Numbered from the stretch's first letter, positions 21,425 to 30,226 are shown. The stretch is 64,000 bases of DNA from a virus (IMGVR_UViG_3300045971_000356:1-64000), one strand, 5' to 3'. The notes: generated by a model from the letters alone, not told the origin. A program made the numbers and translations.

Positions 21425-21940
21425 ATGCTGACTTGCGAATGTGGTAAACAGTTTTTAAATATTAGACAATTGAACGGACATAAAAGCGTTCATACTCGCG
21501 GTGAAAATTATAGAAATAGTCGTGCATCTGAAGTAATACGATATAAATGTTTAAATTGCAGTAAAGAGGTAGATGCAGGGGCATCAAAAGTTAATAAATA
21601 TTGTAGCACTAATTGCCAGCGTGAGTATCAAAGTGCAGACAAAATTAGACAATGGTTAGAAGAAGGTAAGGATTGGAATTATGGTGTGCCACCCTGGGCA
21701 AGAAGAACAATAGCAAAACTTCGCGGAGATGGATGTGAAATTTGCGGAGTAGTGACACACAATAATTTGCCTTTGCAACTTGAATGCGACCATATTGATG
21801 GCAATCACACTAACAATAAGATAGAAAATTTAAGATTAATATGCCCAAATTGTCATAGCCAAACATCAACATATAAGGCAAAGAATATGGGAAACGGAAG
21901 AAAAAGTAGAAGAACAACAGATTATGGCAAAACAACTTAA
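21425..21940 (+). CDS. HNH homing endonuclease with zinc fingers
   Basis: 171 residues. N-terminal zinc finger (CECGKQFLN...H...H), second zinc ribbon (CLNCSKEV...CSTNC), then an HNH core CEICG...LECDHIDGNHTNNKIENLRLICPNCHSQT. GAGATAGGAGATTTTT before the ATG; late promoter ATAAATAC at 21399. A selfish free-standing gene. Confidence 0.8.
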   Translation: MLTCECGKQFLNIRQLNGHKSVHTRGENYRNSRASEVIRYKCLNCSKEVDAGASKVNKYCSTNCQREYQSADKIRQWLEEGKDWNYGVPPWARRTIAKLRGDGCEICGVVTHNNLPLQLECDHIDGNHTNNKIENLRLICPNCHSQTSTYKAKNMGNGRKSRRTTDYGKTT

Positions 21941-22022
21941 AGAAATAGCATCAATTGTGTTCGCATTAACTTGTATTGTGCCATTTATTCTGTTATACTT
22001 GCACTACGGCAAAAGAATATAG
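21924..22022 (+). CDS. 32-residue membrane peptide
   Basis: ATG at 21924 inside the end of the endonuclease gene; product MAKQLKEIASIVFALTCIVP... then FILLYLHYGKRI. One hydrophobic helix. The stop's last base is the first base of the next tRNA. Too short to assign. Confidence 0.4.
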   Translation: MAKQLKEIASIVFALTCIVPFILLYLHYGKRI

Positions 22023-22096
22023 GATTGTTGGCGCAGCGGTAGCGCAGTGTCCTTACACGGCATTGGTCGTAGGTTCGAATCCTACACAATCCACCA
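22022..22096 (+). tRNA. tRNA-Val(TAC), second copy
   Basis: Perfect acceptor GGATTGT/ACAATCC, anticodon arm GTGTC-CTTACAC-GGCAT (TAC), T-arm GTAGG-TTCGAAT-CCTAC, ACCA end. Confidence 0.85.
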
Positions 22097-22117
22097 ATTT
22101 AACTAACGAAAGAAAAC

Positions 22118-22414
22118 ATGACTGATAAAATCCCAGGTGTAAATTTAGAAAAGCGTTTAGCCTGCGCTAAGGGCACCAAAATGTCAAAGCGCACCAAGAC
22201 CATTGGTGCGTTAATTGGTTTCGCATCACGTGCAGACCAAAAGCAATACATGAAATTGCTCGCTAAGACTCAGCATGAAGCTGACATTCAGTCCAAGAGC
22301 AATAAGCGTATTGGCGGCGGTGGCGGATTTACTGGTGGCCAACCACGTGATGTGGTTCCAGGTGCTGCTCGTACATTGCGCCCAGGCGAAGCGTCTACCG
22401 CAGACTTGGTTTAA
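22118..22414 (+). CDS. Hypothetical protein
   Basis: 98 residues, basic N-terminal half (KMSKRTKTIGALIGF), glycine-rich middle (GGGGGFTGGQP), no known motif. ACGAAAGAAAAC before the ATG. The end overlaps the convergent endonuclease gene by four bases. Confidence 0.5.
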   Translation: MTDKIPGVNLEKRLACAKGTKMSKRTKTIGALIGFASRADQKQYMKLLAKTQHEADIQSKSNKRIGGGGGFTGGQPRDVVPGAARTLRPGEASTADLV

Positions 22415-23079
22415 CGCAACCTGCCCGGACTCCATCCTACTGGGCAGGTAACTGATAATGTATGTGAACATCCGTTGTTCCACCATCGTTTTTGGCGGCC
22501 AAGTTCCACCATTCTCGCTTTAATCTCATCGGATCTAACTAACCCACTTAAACTGGCAGACATTTTATTGCGAGTTTCACTTGATACTATTTTACCTTTG
22601 TGAATCTTAGATATTTTATCTCTTGTCTCAGCAGATACTACCTTACCCAGATGCGCCTCTGACATTTTTTGTCTTGTTGCAATAGAATGTCTTCTGAGTT
22701 TGCTAGCATTTGCGATATTTTTCTTATGTTCCTCAGTGAAGGTACGCTTTATGCCAGAATTGGCACCTTTGGTGGTTCCGAGACCATTTTCGAGAATTTT
22801 GTTAGCCCATATTTTCTTACCAGTGTGGTTATCAATGGCATTGATAATGTTGTGTGAAGTAGAAAATGCCATGGCCTCTTCAACAAGCGTTTCCTTATCT
22901 AAGTATAAATGACACCATATTGTTGAAACATCTTTCCCGTGTTTACGAAGATGTGCTAACCAGTATTCGCCAGAACCAGAATATTTGATTGGATCTTTGG
23001 AAGATGTTTTCCCAAAATATTTTAAACCAGTTTGGTTATGTTGTTTTATGTAAAGCCAAGTCGGCTTATAAATACTCAT
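22411..23079 (-). CDS. GIY-YIG homing endonuclease
   Basis: 222 residues. GIY-YIG core WLYIKQHNQTGLKYFGKTS, then YSGSGEYW and the acidic residue in VEEAMAF. Several NUMOD3 repeats follow (HLGKVVSAETRDKIS, HKGKIVSSETRNKMS) for DNA recognition. GAAAGGAGTT before the ATG. The late promoter on this strand is at 23138-23145. The 5' leader shares sequence with leaders at 40632-40696 and 35919-35976. Confidence 0.8.
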   Translation of the reverse strand: MSIYKPTWLYIKQHNQTGLKYFGKTSSKDPIKYSGSGEYWLAHLRKHGKDVSTIWCHLYLDKETLVEEAMAFSTSHNIINAIDNHTGKKIWANKILENGLGTTKGANSGIKRTFTEEHKKNIANASKLRRHSIATRQKMSEAHLGKVVSAETRDKISKIHKGKIVSSETRNKMSASLSGLVRSDEIKARMVELGRQKRWWNNGCSHTLSVTCPVGWSPGRLR

Positions 23080-23154
23080 GCTGTAACTCCTTTCAGTTAT
23101 AGAGTAGGTGGATGCTGATACATCGCGATCTACACTATTATTTAGCCATTATCG

Positions 23155-23183
23155 TTGACGAATTATTAAATTTATAGTAAACT
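23155..23183 (+). promoter_or_regulatory. sigma70-type promoter
   Basis: TTGACG - 17 - TAAACT, 23 bases before the small gene at 23207. Confidence 0.6.
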
Positions 23184-23206
23184 AATGCTTTACACGAGGA
23201 AATTAT

Positions 23207-23362
23207 ATGTTTTTTGAAAGTATCGAATTGAGAAAAGTTAAGAATGGCTTTTTGCTAACACTCAACACTGAGGACGGAAACGAAGAATACGTTTTTGACT
23301 CATCGCGCAAAGCACTCAAGTTCATCAAAGACTACATTGAAGCAAAACCTGAAGCAAAGTAA
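23207..23362 (+). CDS. Small hypothetical protein
   Basis: 51 residues (MFFESIELRKVKNGF...). Short beta-rich sequence with acidic patches; unknown. Ribosome site ACGAGGAAATTAT and its own sigma70-type promoter make it a credible early gene. Confidence 0.6.
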   Translation: MFFESIELRKVKNGFLLTLNTEDGNEEYVFDSSRKALKFIKDYIEAKPEAK

Positions 23363-23368
23363 TTTGCG

Positions 23369-24787
23369 ATGCATAGTGTAACCGTTATTACCCCAACGAC
23401 GGGGAAAGCATCGTTATTGAAATTAATTGACTCCATAGAGTCCCAAAGTCTTTCGGGGATTGTATATCACCTATTGCTATGGGATGATTTTAGAGACTCT
23501 GACGTTGATCCAGCTTCATTTAATAGCGATCATCGATTCAGTATTGTTGCTCCGCCAGGCAGTGGGAAAAATGGTTCTGCACCGGGGTCAATTCTTAGGG
23601 CAGTTGGATTTATACTGGCCAATACTCCTTGGATCACATTTGCCGATGATGATGTTACGTGGGACAACAATCATTTGGCTGTATTGAACGAAGTTATTAC
23701 TAATTCCGGTAAAAATTGGGCGTTTACTATGCGTAAAATTTGGTCACCTGCAGGTGATTACTTAGGCATAGACAATTTTGAATCCGTTGGGGATTCACCA
23801 TTACGCAGAGTTCCATATGAGATGTGTGATGGTAATACAATGATATTTCGACGCGAGTATGGAGTGGCAGCAGCACATTTGTATCGCAATACTACAGAGT
23901 ACAACGACGATAGGCTCATGTATGCCTTACTTAAAGAAAACGCTGGCCCAGGTGCTCAAACTAATACTGCGACAATCAATCAAATTTGCCCAGATAAGCT
24001 AATTGATTTTTTTAAAAACAATTGTGATAAAACACGAACAATAGAATTTTATAATGACTATCATTTAGGCGACAATGTATTTCACTTGACTTTTTTGAGA
24101 AAGTTATGTGCGCTAACATCTGATAAATTTGTTTACTACATTAAGCCAAATTACATAGCCGAGTTAAACAACCACATCGTTGGTTTTGAGAATCGCATTT
24201 CGTTGCGGCCACTCAGTGAGAAAACTGCATTGGCTATGAATGCTTGGATTGGTGAAATTTACTTTGCACATCCTGGCTCGTCAATTTACGATATTTTTTA
24301 TATAGATTGGTTTAATTATCTAACGAATAAAATGTATGGTAAGTCGTTAAACCTTACTTTAATATCTGATTATCTACCTCTGTCAATGGGTACGCCTCAA
24401 TATGACATGTTAATTATTAATTCAGTGCCGCAATCAAACCAGTTTGCACTCAATGAGCAATTGTTCAATGAGTATATCGTTAACCTAAGTAAAAAATATA
24501 AAGTTATTACTACTAAAAAAGTTGACGGGGTTCCTTGCTCTATAGATACAAACATGACGTTAATTGACATTGGGGCGATAGCAGCAAAGGTAGATCACGT
24601 GATTGCCATTCACACTGGGCCAATAACCACGTGTATTAATCAATGGGCAGTAAACAATGTTAAATCATGGGTCATTTGTGACATTAAAAACTCATTCTCT
24701 TTTAGTAACATGACTTGGGTTCGTAATATGCAAGAATTAATAGATGTAATTCAAAATGATTATCTTGCAGGCAAACACATAACATGA
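23369..24787 (+). CDS. Two-domain glycosyltransferase
   Basis: 472 residues. Residues 1-195: GT-A family 2 fold with VTVITPTTGK at the start and a DDD metal site (TFADDDVTWDNNH). Residues about 200-472 form a second domain (EFYNDYHLGDNVFHLTFLRKL...IAIHTGPITTCINQ) resembling a GT-B/heptosyltransferase-like acceptor domain. It could glycosylate phage DNA, fibres or the host envelope. Followed by a remnant of another gene and by a methyltransferase, so a small modification locus is likely. Confidence 0.7.
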   Translation: MHSVTVITPTTGKASLLKLIDSIESQSLSGIVYHLLLWDDFRDSDVDPASFNSDHRFSIVAPPGSGKNGSAPGSILRAVGFILANTPWITFADDDVTWDNNHLAVLNEVITNSGKNWAFTMRKIWSPAGDYLGIDNFESVGDSPLRRVPYEMCDGNTMIFRREYGVAAAHLYRNTTEYNDDRLMYALLKENAGPGAQTNTATINQICPDKLIDFFKNNCDKTRTIEFYNDYHLGDNVFHLTFLRKLCALTSDKFVYYIKPNYIAELNNHIVGFENRISLRPLSEKTALAMNAWIGEIYFAHPGSSIYDIFYIDWFNYLTNKMYGKSLNLTLISDYLPLSMGTPQYDMLIINSVPQSNQFALNEQLFNEYIVNLSKKYKVITTKKVDGVPCSIDTNMTLIDIGAIAAKVDHVIAIHTGPITTCINQWAVNNVKSWVICDIKNSFSFSNMTWVRNMQELIDVIQNDYLAGKHIT

Positions 24788-24864
24788 AATTTGGGTTTTT
24801 GGTAACGTCAGCCATAAACACAAAGTTTGGTGTTTACAGCGCAGATGCAACTTCAACAAAATAA
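24784..24864 (+). pseudogene. Remnant N-terminus of a lost gene
   Basis: ATGA overlap with the glycosyltransferase stop. The 26-codon product begins MKFGFLVTSAINTKFGVYS, a start I recognise as typical of phage glycosyltransferase-like proteins, then breaks off. The methyltransferase start lies inside it in another frame. Looks like a deletion scar. Confidence 0.4.
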
Positions 24865-25462
24865 TCATTTAATTTATATGTTCGAACAATCTAAATCAGC
24901 AAAACGTCGATATTACGACGGTAATTTTTTGTCAAAATACTTTGTGGGCAACGGACTTGATGTTGGGTGTGGATCAGATTCAATTGGTCAGTATATGGGA
25001 ATTTTCCCGATGATCACTTCGGTGACTCCGTGGGACAAAGAAGACGGTGATGCAATGCTTCTTGCATCTATTCCAGATGAATCTTACAATTTTGTTCATG
25101 CAAGTCACTCACTTGAGCATATGAGTGACCCGGTGGTAGCGTTAACAAACTGGTTTAGAGTAGTCAGGACTGGTGGTCACATCATCGTCACGATTCCTGA
25201 TGAAGATATGTACGAGCACGGTATTTGGCCAAGTCAATATAACCCAGAGCATCATTTTAGTTTTACTATATGCAAGGATGTATCAATGATGCCGCGTTCG
25301 GTTAATGTGACTGATTTAGTTAAACATTTTGCAAATGTTGGGAAGTGCGTAAAAATTCAATTGCTTGACGATTTTTATCGCAGTAACCTATCCAGCACAA
25401 TAGATCAAACAATGCTGCTTAACGCGGAATGTGGAATTGAAATTATTTGGAAAAAACGGTAA
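24845..25462 (+). CDS. SAM-dependent methyltransferase
   Basis: About 205 residues. Class I methyltransferase: GLDVGCGSDSIG (SAM-binding motif I) near residue 45, HASHSLEHMSDPV (motif IV region), then GGHIIVTIPDEDMYEHG. Similar to sugar or O-antigen methyltransferases next to glycosyltransferases. The start is uncertain (24845 or 24878); neither has a good ribosome site because of the deletion upstream. Confidence 0.75.
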   Translation: MQLQQNNHLIYMFEQSKSAKRRYYDGNFLSKYFVGNGLDVGCGSDSIGQYMGIFPMITSVTPWDKEDGDAMLLASIPDESYNFVHASHSLEHMSDPVVALTNWFRVVRTGGHIIVTIPDEDMYEHGIWPSQYNPEHHFSFTICKDVSMMPRSVNVTDLVKHFANVGKCVKIQLLDDFYRSNLSSTIDQTMLLNAECGIEIIWKKR

Positions 25463-25470
25463 TATTGGTT

Positions 25471-25499
25471 TTGACAGCCAGTGTTAAATGTGTTACACT
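25471..25499 (+). promoter_or_regulatory. sigma70-type promoter
   Basis: TTGACA - 17 - TACACT, 30 bases before the gene at 25530. Confidence 0.7.
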
Positions 25500-25529
25500 G
25501 TACCTACCGCAACTTTAACTTCGTATATT

Positions 25530-25808
25530 ATGAACATCAAAGATTATCCGTTGGAACAGAAAAAAGCAATCATTTGGAACGTGCTGTCAACATCAGAAGC
25601 ACTGGTTGAGTTTACAAAAGTAAATGGCGAGCATCGTGTTATGCCGTGTACACTTGAGCTATCAAGGTTACCTGCAAAAATACTCACTGAAGGAAAAACT
25701 GAACATAAAGGTAATCCTGACGTGTTACGAGTGTTTTGTACAGACAAAAACGAATGGCGATCATTCAGGTACGACAGTGTCATATCCATTACAGAGGCAG
25801 GCAAATGA
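25530..25808 (+). CDS. SH3-fold phage protein
   Basis: 92 residues. The stretch RVMPCTLELSRLPA...LRVFCTDKNEWRSFRYDSVISI matches the small SH3-like beta-barrel family widespread in large phages (W-R-S-F-R-x-D-S signature). Role unknown, possibly host-takeover or DNA-related. First of four short genes in one early unit; stop overlaps the next start. Confidence 0.6.
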   Translation: MNIKDYPLEQKKAIIWNVLSTSEALVEFTKVNGEHRVMPCTLELSRLPAKILTEGKTEHKGNPDVLRVFCTDKNEWRSFRYDSVISITEAGK

Positions 25809-26062
25809 AATTAGTTATCAACACAACCAAAAAGCAAAAACCAGCTAACACATATCTGGTTCGTGTCCCTAACTACTTTGATGTGAACAAGGTACAGGAG
25901 TTAGTTGAGGCAGTTGAAAAAGTAATCCCCGCTACTGAAACTGTAGCTCATCACACGCTATACGGCGATTGGGTGTTGTCCATTGAGGAACGGAATCAAA
26001 TTGACTACACTGGTGAAGTAACTGACAAGCCTATTGAGATTGAGGTCGACTATGCTTTCTAA
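25805..26062 (+). CDS. Hypothetical early protein
   Basis: 85 residues; overlaps the previous gene (ATGA) and the next one by 11 bases. Acidic C-terminus (TDKPIEIEVDYAF). Not recognised. Confidence 0.55.
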   Translation: MKLVINTTKKQKPANTYLVRVPNYFDVNKVQELVEAVEKVIPATETVAHHTLYGDWVLSIEERNQIDYTGEVTDKPIEIEVDYAF

Positions 26063-26321
26063 GGACGAAGATTTCCTGCGATCAGTTATGGAACAGCGTC
26101 GCCGCTTTCGTGCGACGGACCCGCAAATTCCATCTTACACTTACCGCGGCCAAGACAAGAAGATTCCAAGTCTGTGCAGCGGCATTGGCAACGCAACGTT
26201 GGCACCAGCAAAAGTGTACACTGGCACGGAGATGATCGGCATTTCGCAAATGGCGAAATCAAATGCTATTCCAGTGTTTAATTCTGATCACATTACAGAC
26301 ATCGCTAGGATGAGGAGATAA
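26052..26321 (+). CDS. Hypothetical early protein
   Basis: 89 residues, basic (QRRRFRATDP...KKIPSLCSGIG). ATG at 26052 lies in the end of the preceding gene. Not recognised. Confidence 0.55.
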   Translation: MLSKDEDFLRSVMEQRRRFRATDPQIPSYTYRGQDKKIPSLCSGIGNATLAPAKVYTGTEMIGISQMAKSNAIPVFNSDHITDIARMRR

Positions 26322-26324
26322 ATT

Positions 26325-26576
26325 ATGGCAGAAAAATGCAAAACATGCGGTAAAGAATATTCAACATCGTGCACGTACCATCAAGGTCGTTGCGAGCATC
26401 CGCTTGCTAAGGCACCGCTTGCGCCACCAGACCCAATGCTTCACCGCAATATTAGCTTTGTCAAGAGTATTTTGCGAGTAGTGGCAGGTGCGTTGCTAAT
26501 TAACAACAGAATAGTTGCTGCTGGTGTAATGATTATTCTTGCTGAAATACTGGGCGTTATTGAAGAAGTAGTGTAG
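26325..26576 (+). CDS. Zinc-knuckle membrane protein
   Basis: 83 residues. N-terminus CKTCGKEYSTSCTYHQGRCEH could bind zinc (CxxC...C...H...C...H). Residues about 50-80 are hydrophobic and would form one or two membrane helices. Last gene of the unit that starts at 25530. Confidence 0.55.
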   Translation: MAEKCKTCGKEYSTSCTYHQGRCEHPLAKAPLAPPDPMLHRNISFVKSILRVVAGALLINNRIVAAGVMIILAEILGVIEEVV

Positions 26577-26583
26577 ATTTTGC

Positions 26584-26612
26584 TTGACTTTTTGCGATTT
26601 CTATCATATAAT
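26584..26612 (+). promoter_or_regulatory. sigma70-type promoter
   Basis: TTGACT - 17 - TATAAT, 31 bases before the lipoprotein gene at 26644. Confidence 0.8.
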
Positions 26613-26643
26613 CCCAGTATCGTAACAAAGATAGGAGTCTATC

Positions 26644-26790
26644 ATGAGTAAGTTAGTTATTGCTGTGGTTGTAGCACTTTTGGCAGGGTGCAGCACAGTG
26701 GCAGGCACGGTGCGCGGCCTTGGTGAGGACGTCGGTGCAGGAACCAACACTGTAGCAAACTGGATTAAACCAGCGCCAGTACAAAAATAA
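26644..26790 (+). CDS. Entericidin-like small lipoprotein
   Basis: 48 residues. Signal peptide with lipobox LLAGC, then STVAGTVRGLGEDVGAGT. This C-(N/S)-T-x-x-G-x-G-x-D-V pattern and size match entericidins EcnA/EcnB, envelope lipoproteins that act as antidote/toxin in enterobacteria. A clear GATAGGAG site and strong sigma70 promoter suggest early expression. Function in the phage unknown; membrane perturbation or surface protection are options. Confidence 0.65.
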   Translation: MSKLVIAVVVALLAGCSTVAGTVRGLGEDVGAGTNTVANWIKPAPVQK

Positions 26791-26798
26791 ATCTTAGT

Positions 26799-26875
26799 GC
26801 GCTGGTAGTTCAGTTGGTTAGAACAGTCGACTCATAATCGATTGGTCACAGGTTCGAGTCCTGTCCGGCGCACCA
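26799..26875 (+). tRNA. tRNA-Met(CAT)
   Basis: Acceptor GCGCTGG/CCGGCGC, anticodon arm GTCGA-CTCATAA-TCGAT (CAT), T-arm ACAGG-TTCGAGT-CCTGT, ACCA end. Confidence 0.85.
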
Positions 26876-26895
26876 TTCACATTAAAGGAAATAAA

Positions 26896-27261
26896 ATGAT
26901 TCAACCAGTACAAGTTATTCGCTATGTTCGCCCACGCCTTGAGAACGGCACGTGGAGCAATTTGGGCGGCGCAACGTTTGTGTTCACTATGGATTACAAC
27001 AACCGCACAGTGCGAGTCCAGCATGCGCTATGCTCGTCAAAGGACAATTTCAACAAAGCACTCGGCCTCAAGACGGCGCTCGCAAGCGGCTTCCGTGAGT
27101 TCAACTTGGATTCTTTCCAAGAGTTTGCGGACAAGTTGGGCGGATTTGTCCTAGCATATCAAATGATGCTGTCAACATTCTCAGTGTCAGGCACTTTGTC
27201 ATCAAGCGAAGCAGTGTTTGTGAAAAAGTGGAATGCCCAAAATCTCAACGACCTAGCATGA
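26896..27261 (+). CDS. Hypothetical protein
   Basis: 121 residues, mixed alpha/beta, no motif recognised. AAAGGAAATAAA before the ATG just after tRNA-Met. Shares an ATGA overlap with the next gene, so the two are coupled. Confidence 0.6.
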   Translation: MIQPVQVIRYVRPRLENGTWSNLGGATFVFTMDYNNRTVRVQHALCSSKDNFNKALGLKTALASGFREFNLDSFQEFADKLGGFVLAYQMMLSTFSVSGTLSSSEAVFVKKWNAQNLNDLA

Positions 27262-27653
27262 CAGTAAGAATGAGTAACGTTGACACTCTTGGCATGTTCC
27301 GCGACTCCACGCGGAACTGGGAAGTTGACGAAGAATGGTCCCATGTTGCTTACAACTATGTGGTCCTTGGGTTACAACCAGGCAGTTTTTTTACTGCATT
27401 TTTTGCTAACGATCTTGTCAGCGCCGCGTGTCACTCACACCCATCAAACACGATGGGGGCTGTTATTGCCCTTGGCAAGTGGCTTGCTACCGACGCACCC
27501 AAAGATTGTTGGGGATCTTACGAAAAAGTGGGTGCTTGGATCGCCCTTCGTCAAGAAATACGTGATGAAATCTGTGAAAAGTGTGGTTTAAAAGCAACAG
27601 CTTGGGATATTTTAAGCAGAAAAGAGGTCATTCTCGACGAAATCATTGCTTGA
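27258..27653 (+). CDS. Hypothetical protein
   Basis: 131 residues. Contains two cysteines in ICEKCGLKATAWDIL near the C-terminus and VSAACHSHPS in the middle. Not recognised. Coupled to the upstream gene. Confidence 0.55.
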   Translation: MTVRMSNVDTLGMFRDSTRNWEVDEEWSHVAYNYVVLGLQPGSFFTAFFANDLVSAACHSHPSNTMGAVIALGKWLATDAPKDCWGSYEKVGAWIALRQEIRDEICEKCGLKATAWDILSRKEVILDEIIA

Positions 27654-27678
27654 CTTACCCCCAGATCTGCGCTATAAT
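27650..27678 (+). promoter_or_regulatory. sigma70-type promoter
   Basis: TTGACT - 17 - TATAAT with the -10 context CTGCGCTATAATAA also seen at 13565. 35 bases before the AAA+ gene. Confidence 0.8.
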
Positions 27679-27712
27679 AACCACATAGCGCAACAACATA
27701 GGACATTTAAAA

Positions 27713-28756
27713 ATGGCTCAAGCATACGTTAAAATCACAAAAGGTACTTACGCTAACAAATCCGTTAAGGGTGTTGTTTTGCCGCTCGTCGAGCACTTTA
27801 AGACTGGTTCCAAAGGTGGTTACGTTACAGTTAACGGCGCTTACTTCAAGAAAGACCGTAACATCCGTATTGGTGTTGCTGCTCCTTCTGCTTACGAGTT
27901 TGTGTCAGAAGACGAGTACTTTGCGCAAAGCGTAGAGTTGACTGCTCCTGCTAAGACAGCAGAAGTTGCTGTTACAAAGGAAAGCGACGAGCAAGTGATG
28001 GCTCGTATTGCTGAACGCTTTGACATTCTGCATGACATGACGAAGGCTGCTTGCGAAGGCAACATCCGCGCCATGATTGTTACTGGCCCACCCGGCGTTG
28101 GCAAGAGCTTTGGCGTTGAACTTGAAATTGAAAAAGCATCGCTGTTTGACAAGATCCAAAACAAGCGCACCCGTAGTGACGTGGTTAAAGGTGCTGCTAC
28201 ACCCATTGGCTTGTATCAGAAACTGTACGAGTTCAGCGACAAAGATTGTGTGCTCGTTTTTGATGACTGCGACATGTTGTTTTATGATGACTTGTCGTTG
28301 AACTTGCTGAAGGCTGCACTGGACACATCCAAGCGTCGCAAGATTTGCTGGAACAGCGAGTCAAGTGTGCTGGAACGCGAAGGCATCCCACGCACGTTTG
28401 ACTTCAAAGGTTCAATCATCTTCATTACCAACTTGAAGTTTGAAAACATCAAGTCCAAGAAGCTGCAAGACCACTTGATGGCACTTGAGTCACGTTGCCA
28501 CTATTTGGACTTGACCCTGGATACAGTGCGCGACAAGTTGCTGCGTATCAAACAGATTGCCAACACTGGTGAACTGTTTAACGACTACGAGTTTAATAAA
28601 GTTGAAGAAACTGAGATCATTGACTTTTTGTTTGCTAACCACACTAAACTGCGCGAAGTGTCTCTGCGTACGGCACTGAAAATTGCCGACTTGCGTAAGA
28701 GTTTCCCGACACGCTGGAAGAACATGGCCCAAACTACTGTGATGAAGACTGCTTAA
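27713..28756 (+). CDS. AAA+ ATPase
   Basis: 347 residues. Residues 1-75 are a small beta domain (YVKITKGTYANKSVKGVVLP). The ATPase follows: Walker A GPPGVGKSF near residue 125, Walker B VLVFDDCDML near 180, sensor ITNLKFEN near 245. A single-subunit AAA+ of unknown target, common as an early gene in large phages. Strong sigma70 promoter directly upstream. It is not a clamp loader by sequence. Confidence 0.75.
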   Translation: MAQAYVKITKGTYANKSVKGVVLPLVEHFKTGSKGGYVTVNGAYFKKDRNIRIGVAAPSAYEFVSEDEYFAQSVELTAPAKTAEVAVTKESDEQVMARIAERFDILHDMTKAACEGNIRAMIVTGPPGVGKSFGVELEIEKASLFDKIQNKRTRSDVVKGAATPIGLYQKLYEFSDKDCVLVFDDCDMLFYDDLSLNLLKAALDTSKRRKICWNSESSVLEREGIPRTFDFKGSIIFITNLKFENIKSKKLQDHLMALESRCHYLDLTLDTVRDKLLRIKQIANTGELFNDYEFNKVEETEIIDFLFANHTKLREVSLRTALKIADLRKSFPTRWKNMAQTTVMKTA

Positions 28757-28757
28757 T

Positions 28758-29081
28758 ATGGCAACTTTTTTAGAGTTTCGTGAGACAAAGTGGGGCTCAG
28801 CAGACGGTAGGGGCACAAAGATTAAGGATTTGACAGTAGGTCATCTTACTGCCATCCTTAATTGGGTTAAACGCTATCCTAAGTCGTACTCTCTACACGT
28901 ATATCAAAACCTCGAGCAAGAAGCACATTACCGCAAACTGTTTTTGTTTGCGGAAGGTAAGCCATACCCGACGTTTGACGGAGAACATTGGGACTTGGTT
29001 GACCCAAAAACGGGGGTGACATTTATTGAGCCACCGCCACAGGAATATCTTGATGCCATTAAAACAATTTCCGTACATTGA
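28758..29081 (+). CDS. Hypothetical protein
   Basis: 107 residues beginning one base after the ATPase stop. Aromatic-rich (YPKSYSLHVYQNLEQEAHYRKL). No motif recognised. The following gene starts inside it, so all three genes are coupled. Confidence 0.6.
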   Translation: MATFLEFRETKWGSADGRGTKIKDLTVGHLTAILNWVKRYPKSYSLHVYQNLEQEAHYRKLFLFAEGKPYPTFDGEHWDLVDPKTGVTFIEPPPQEYLDAIKTISVH

Positions 29082-30204
29082 AGACTACGTCCTTTTTCTA
29101 AACAGCCGCATTGACGCGACTGGCAATGTGTTCGCGCCTTGGGCAGGGTCAATGCAAGTGTTTTTCCTCAACGCATTTGACAAAAAGTTCATCAGTGACA
29201 TGTCTGACATCGTGGACAAGTCTGCGTTTTTAGTGTCGCTGAATGTTGCTAAGGACACTTACACAGACAAGCAAGCGAACTTGATCCTGCGTATTATTGG
29301 CAAGTACAAGCGCCAACTTGAGAAGGAAGGCATTGAGATTCCAACGCACAGAAATTTCAGATCAACAATACGCATAGTTGACAGGTCCACGGGTCTGAGC
29401 CTGGTTAACGGCAGGCTGCATGCGAGGTTCCCGTATCAGAACATGCTCATTGAACAACTGCGAGCAATCTCCAAGGTAGCGCAAGGTAATGTAAAGTGGG
29501 ACGTTGAGGAGCGAGTGTGGTCGTTTGCGCTGACAGAGTACAATGTGAGTTGGACTGTAGCGTTTGCTCAACATAACAACTTTGCGATTGATGAAGAAGT
29601 TCAAGAGCTGTTTGCGCAAATACTTGAGATTGAGAATGGACTATCGCAAAGCATTAAGCTGGTGGTGAACGATAACCATCAGCTTGAGATTGAAAACGTG
29701 CCACAGTCAATGCTTGAGTACATGGCAAGCAAAAACGTTGACACAACTGACATTTACGCGATGGTGGATTGTGCGGGTGAGTTATGCTACGAAGTCAGTG
29801 ACGACATTAAAGAGGTACTCACTGAGACAGATGGCAAACAGTTTGTGGAACTGTGTACGCAACATGAAATTGGCTCAAAGCATAATTTTGAAGAAGTTGT
29901 GAAATGGGCCATTAAGGTGAATCGTTTGCCTATTGTGGTGTACAATCCAATTTATGCTAAACACGACACATCAGTTCAGGATAAATACTTTCTACCCAGC
30001 GAAATACAAATAATCAAATCGAGCGGTAAGACGATTGATCCTTCTGCGAAATTAGTGTACACTACAACTGCGATAGAGGCAGAAGCCAATAGCATTCCAG
30101 TATTGGTATCGTACGCTAATTTGATGCATGGTAAAACTAAAAAAGGTATGCTTAGTGCAGCCCGTAAAGTTGTTTACCATTGCGAGACCTTACCTACAAC
30201 ATAA
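29053..30204 (+). CDS. Hypothetical protein upstream of uvsW
   Basis: 383 residues, no clear motif. Residues 60-115 are helical and basic (KYKRQLEKEGIEIPTHRNFRS). The C-terminal region (PVLVSYANLMHGKTKKGMLSAARKVVYHCETLP) recalls a helicase C-terminal lobe but lacks Walker motifs. In many T4-like phages a gene of this kind precedes uvsW; that is weak recollection. Starts inside the gene before it. Confidence 0.5.
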   Translation: MPLKQFPYIEDYVLFLNSRIDATGNVFAPWAGSMQVFFLNAFDKKFISDMSDIVDKSAFLVSLNVAKDTYTDKQANLILRIIGKYKRQLEKEGIEIPTHRNFRSTIRIVDRSTGLSLVNGRLHARFPYQNMLIEQLRAISKVAQGNVKWDVEERVWSFALTEYNVSWTVAFAQHNNFAIDEEVQELFAQILEIENGLSQSIKLVVNDNHQLEIENVPQSMLEYMASKNVDTTDIYAMVDCAGELCYEVSDDIKEVLTETDGKQFVELCTQHEIGSKHNFEEVVKWAIKVNRLPIVVYNPIYAKHDTSVQDKYFLPSEIQIIKSSGKTIDPSAKLVYTTTAIEAEANSIPVLVSYANLMHGKTKKGMLSAARKVVYHCETLPTT

Positions 30205-30226
30205 ATGACTACAGCACGAATTATGA

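Noticed and set aside
28758-30204. Assignment of the two genes before uvsW to UvsX or UvsY
   Set aside because: No Walker motifs or recognisable family sequence; left as hypothetical.
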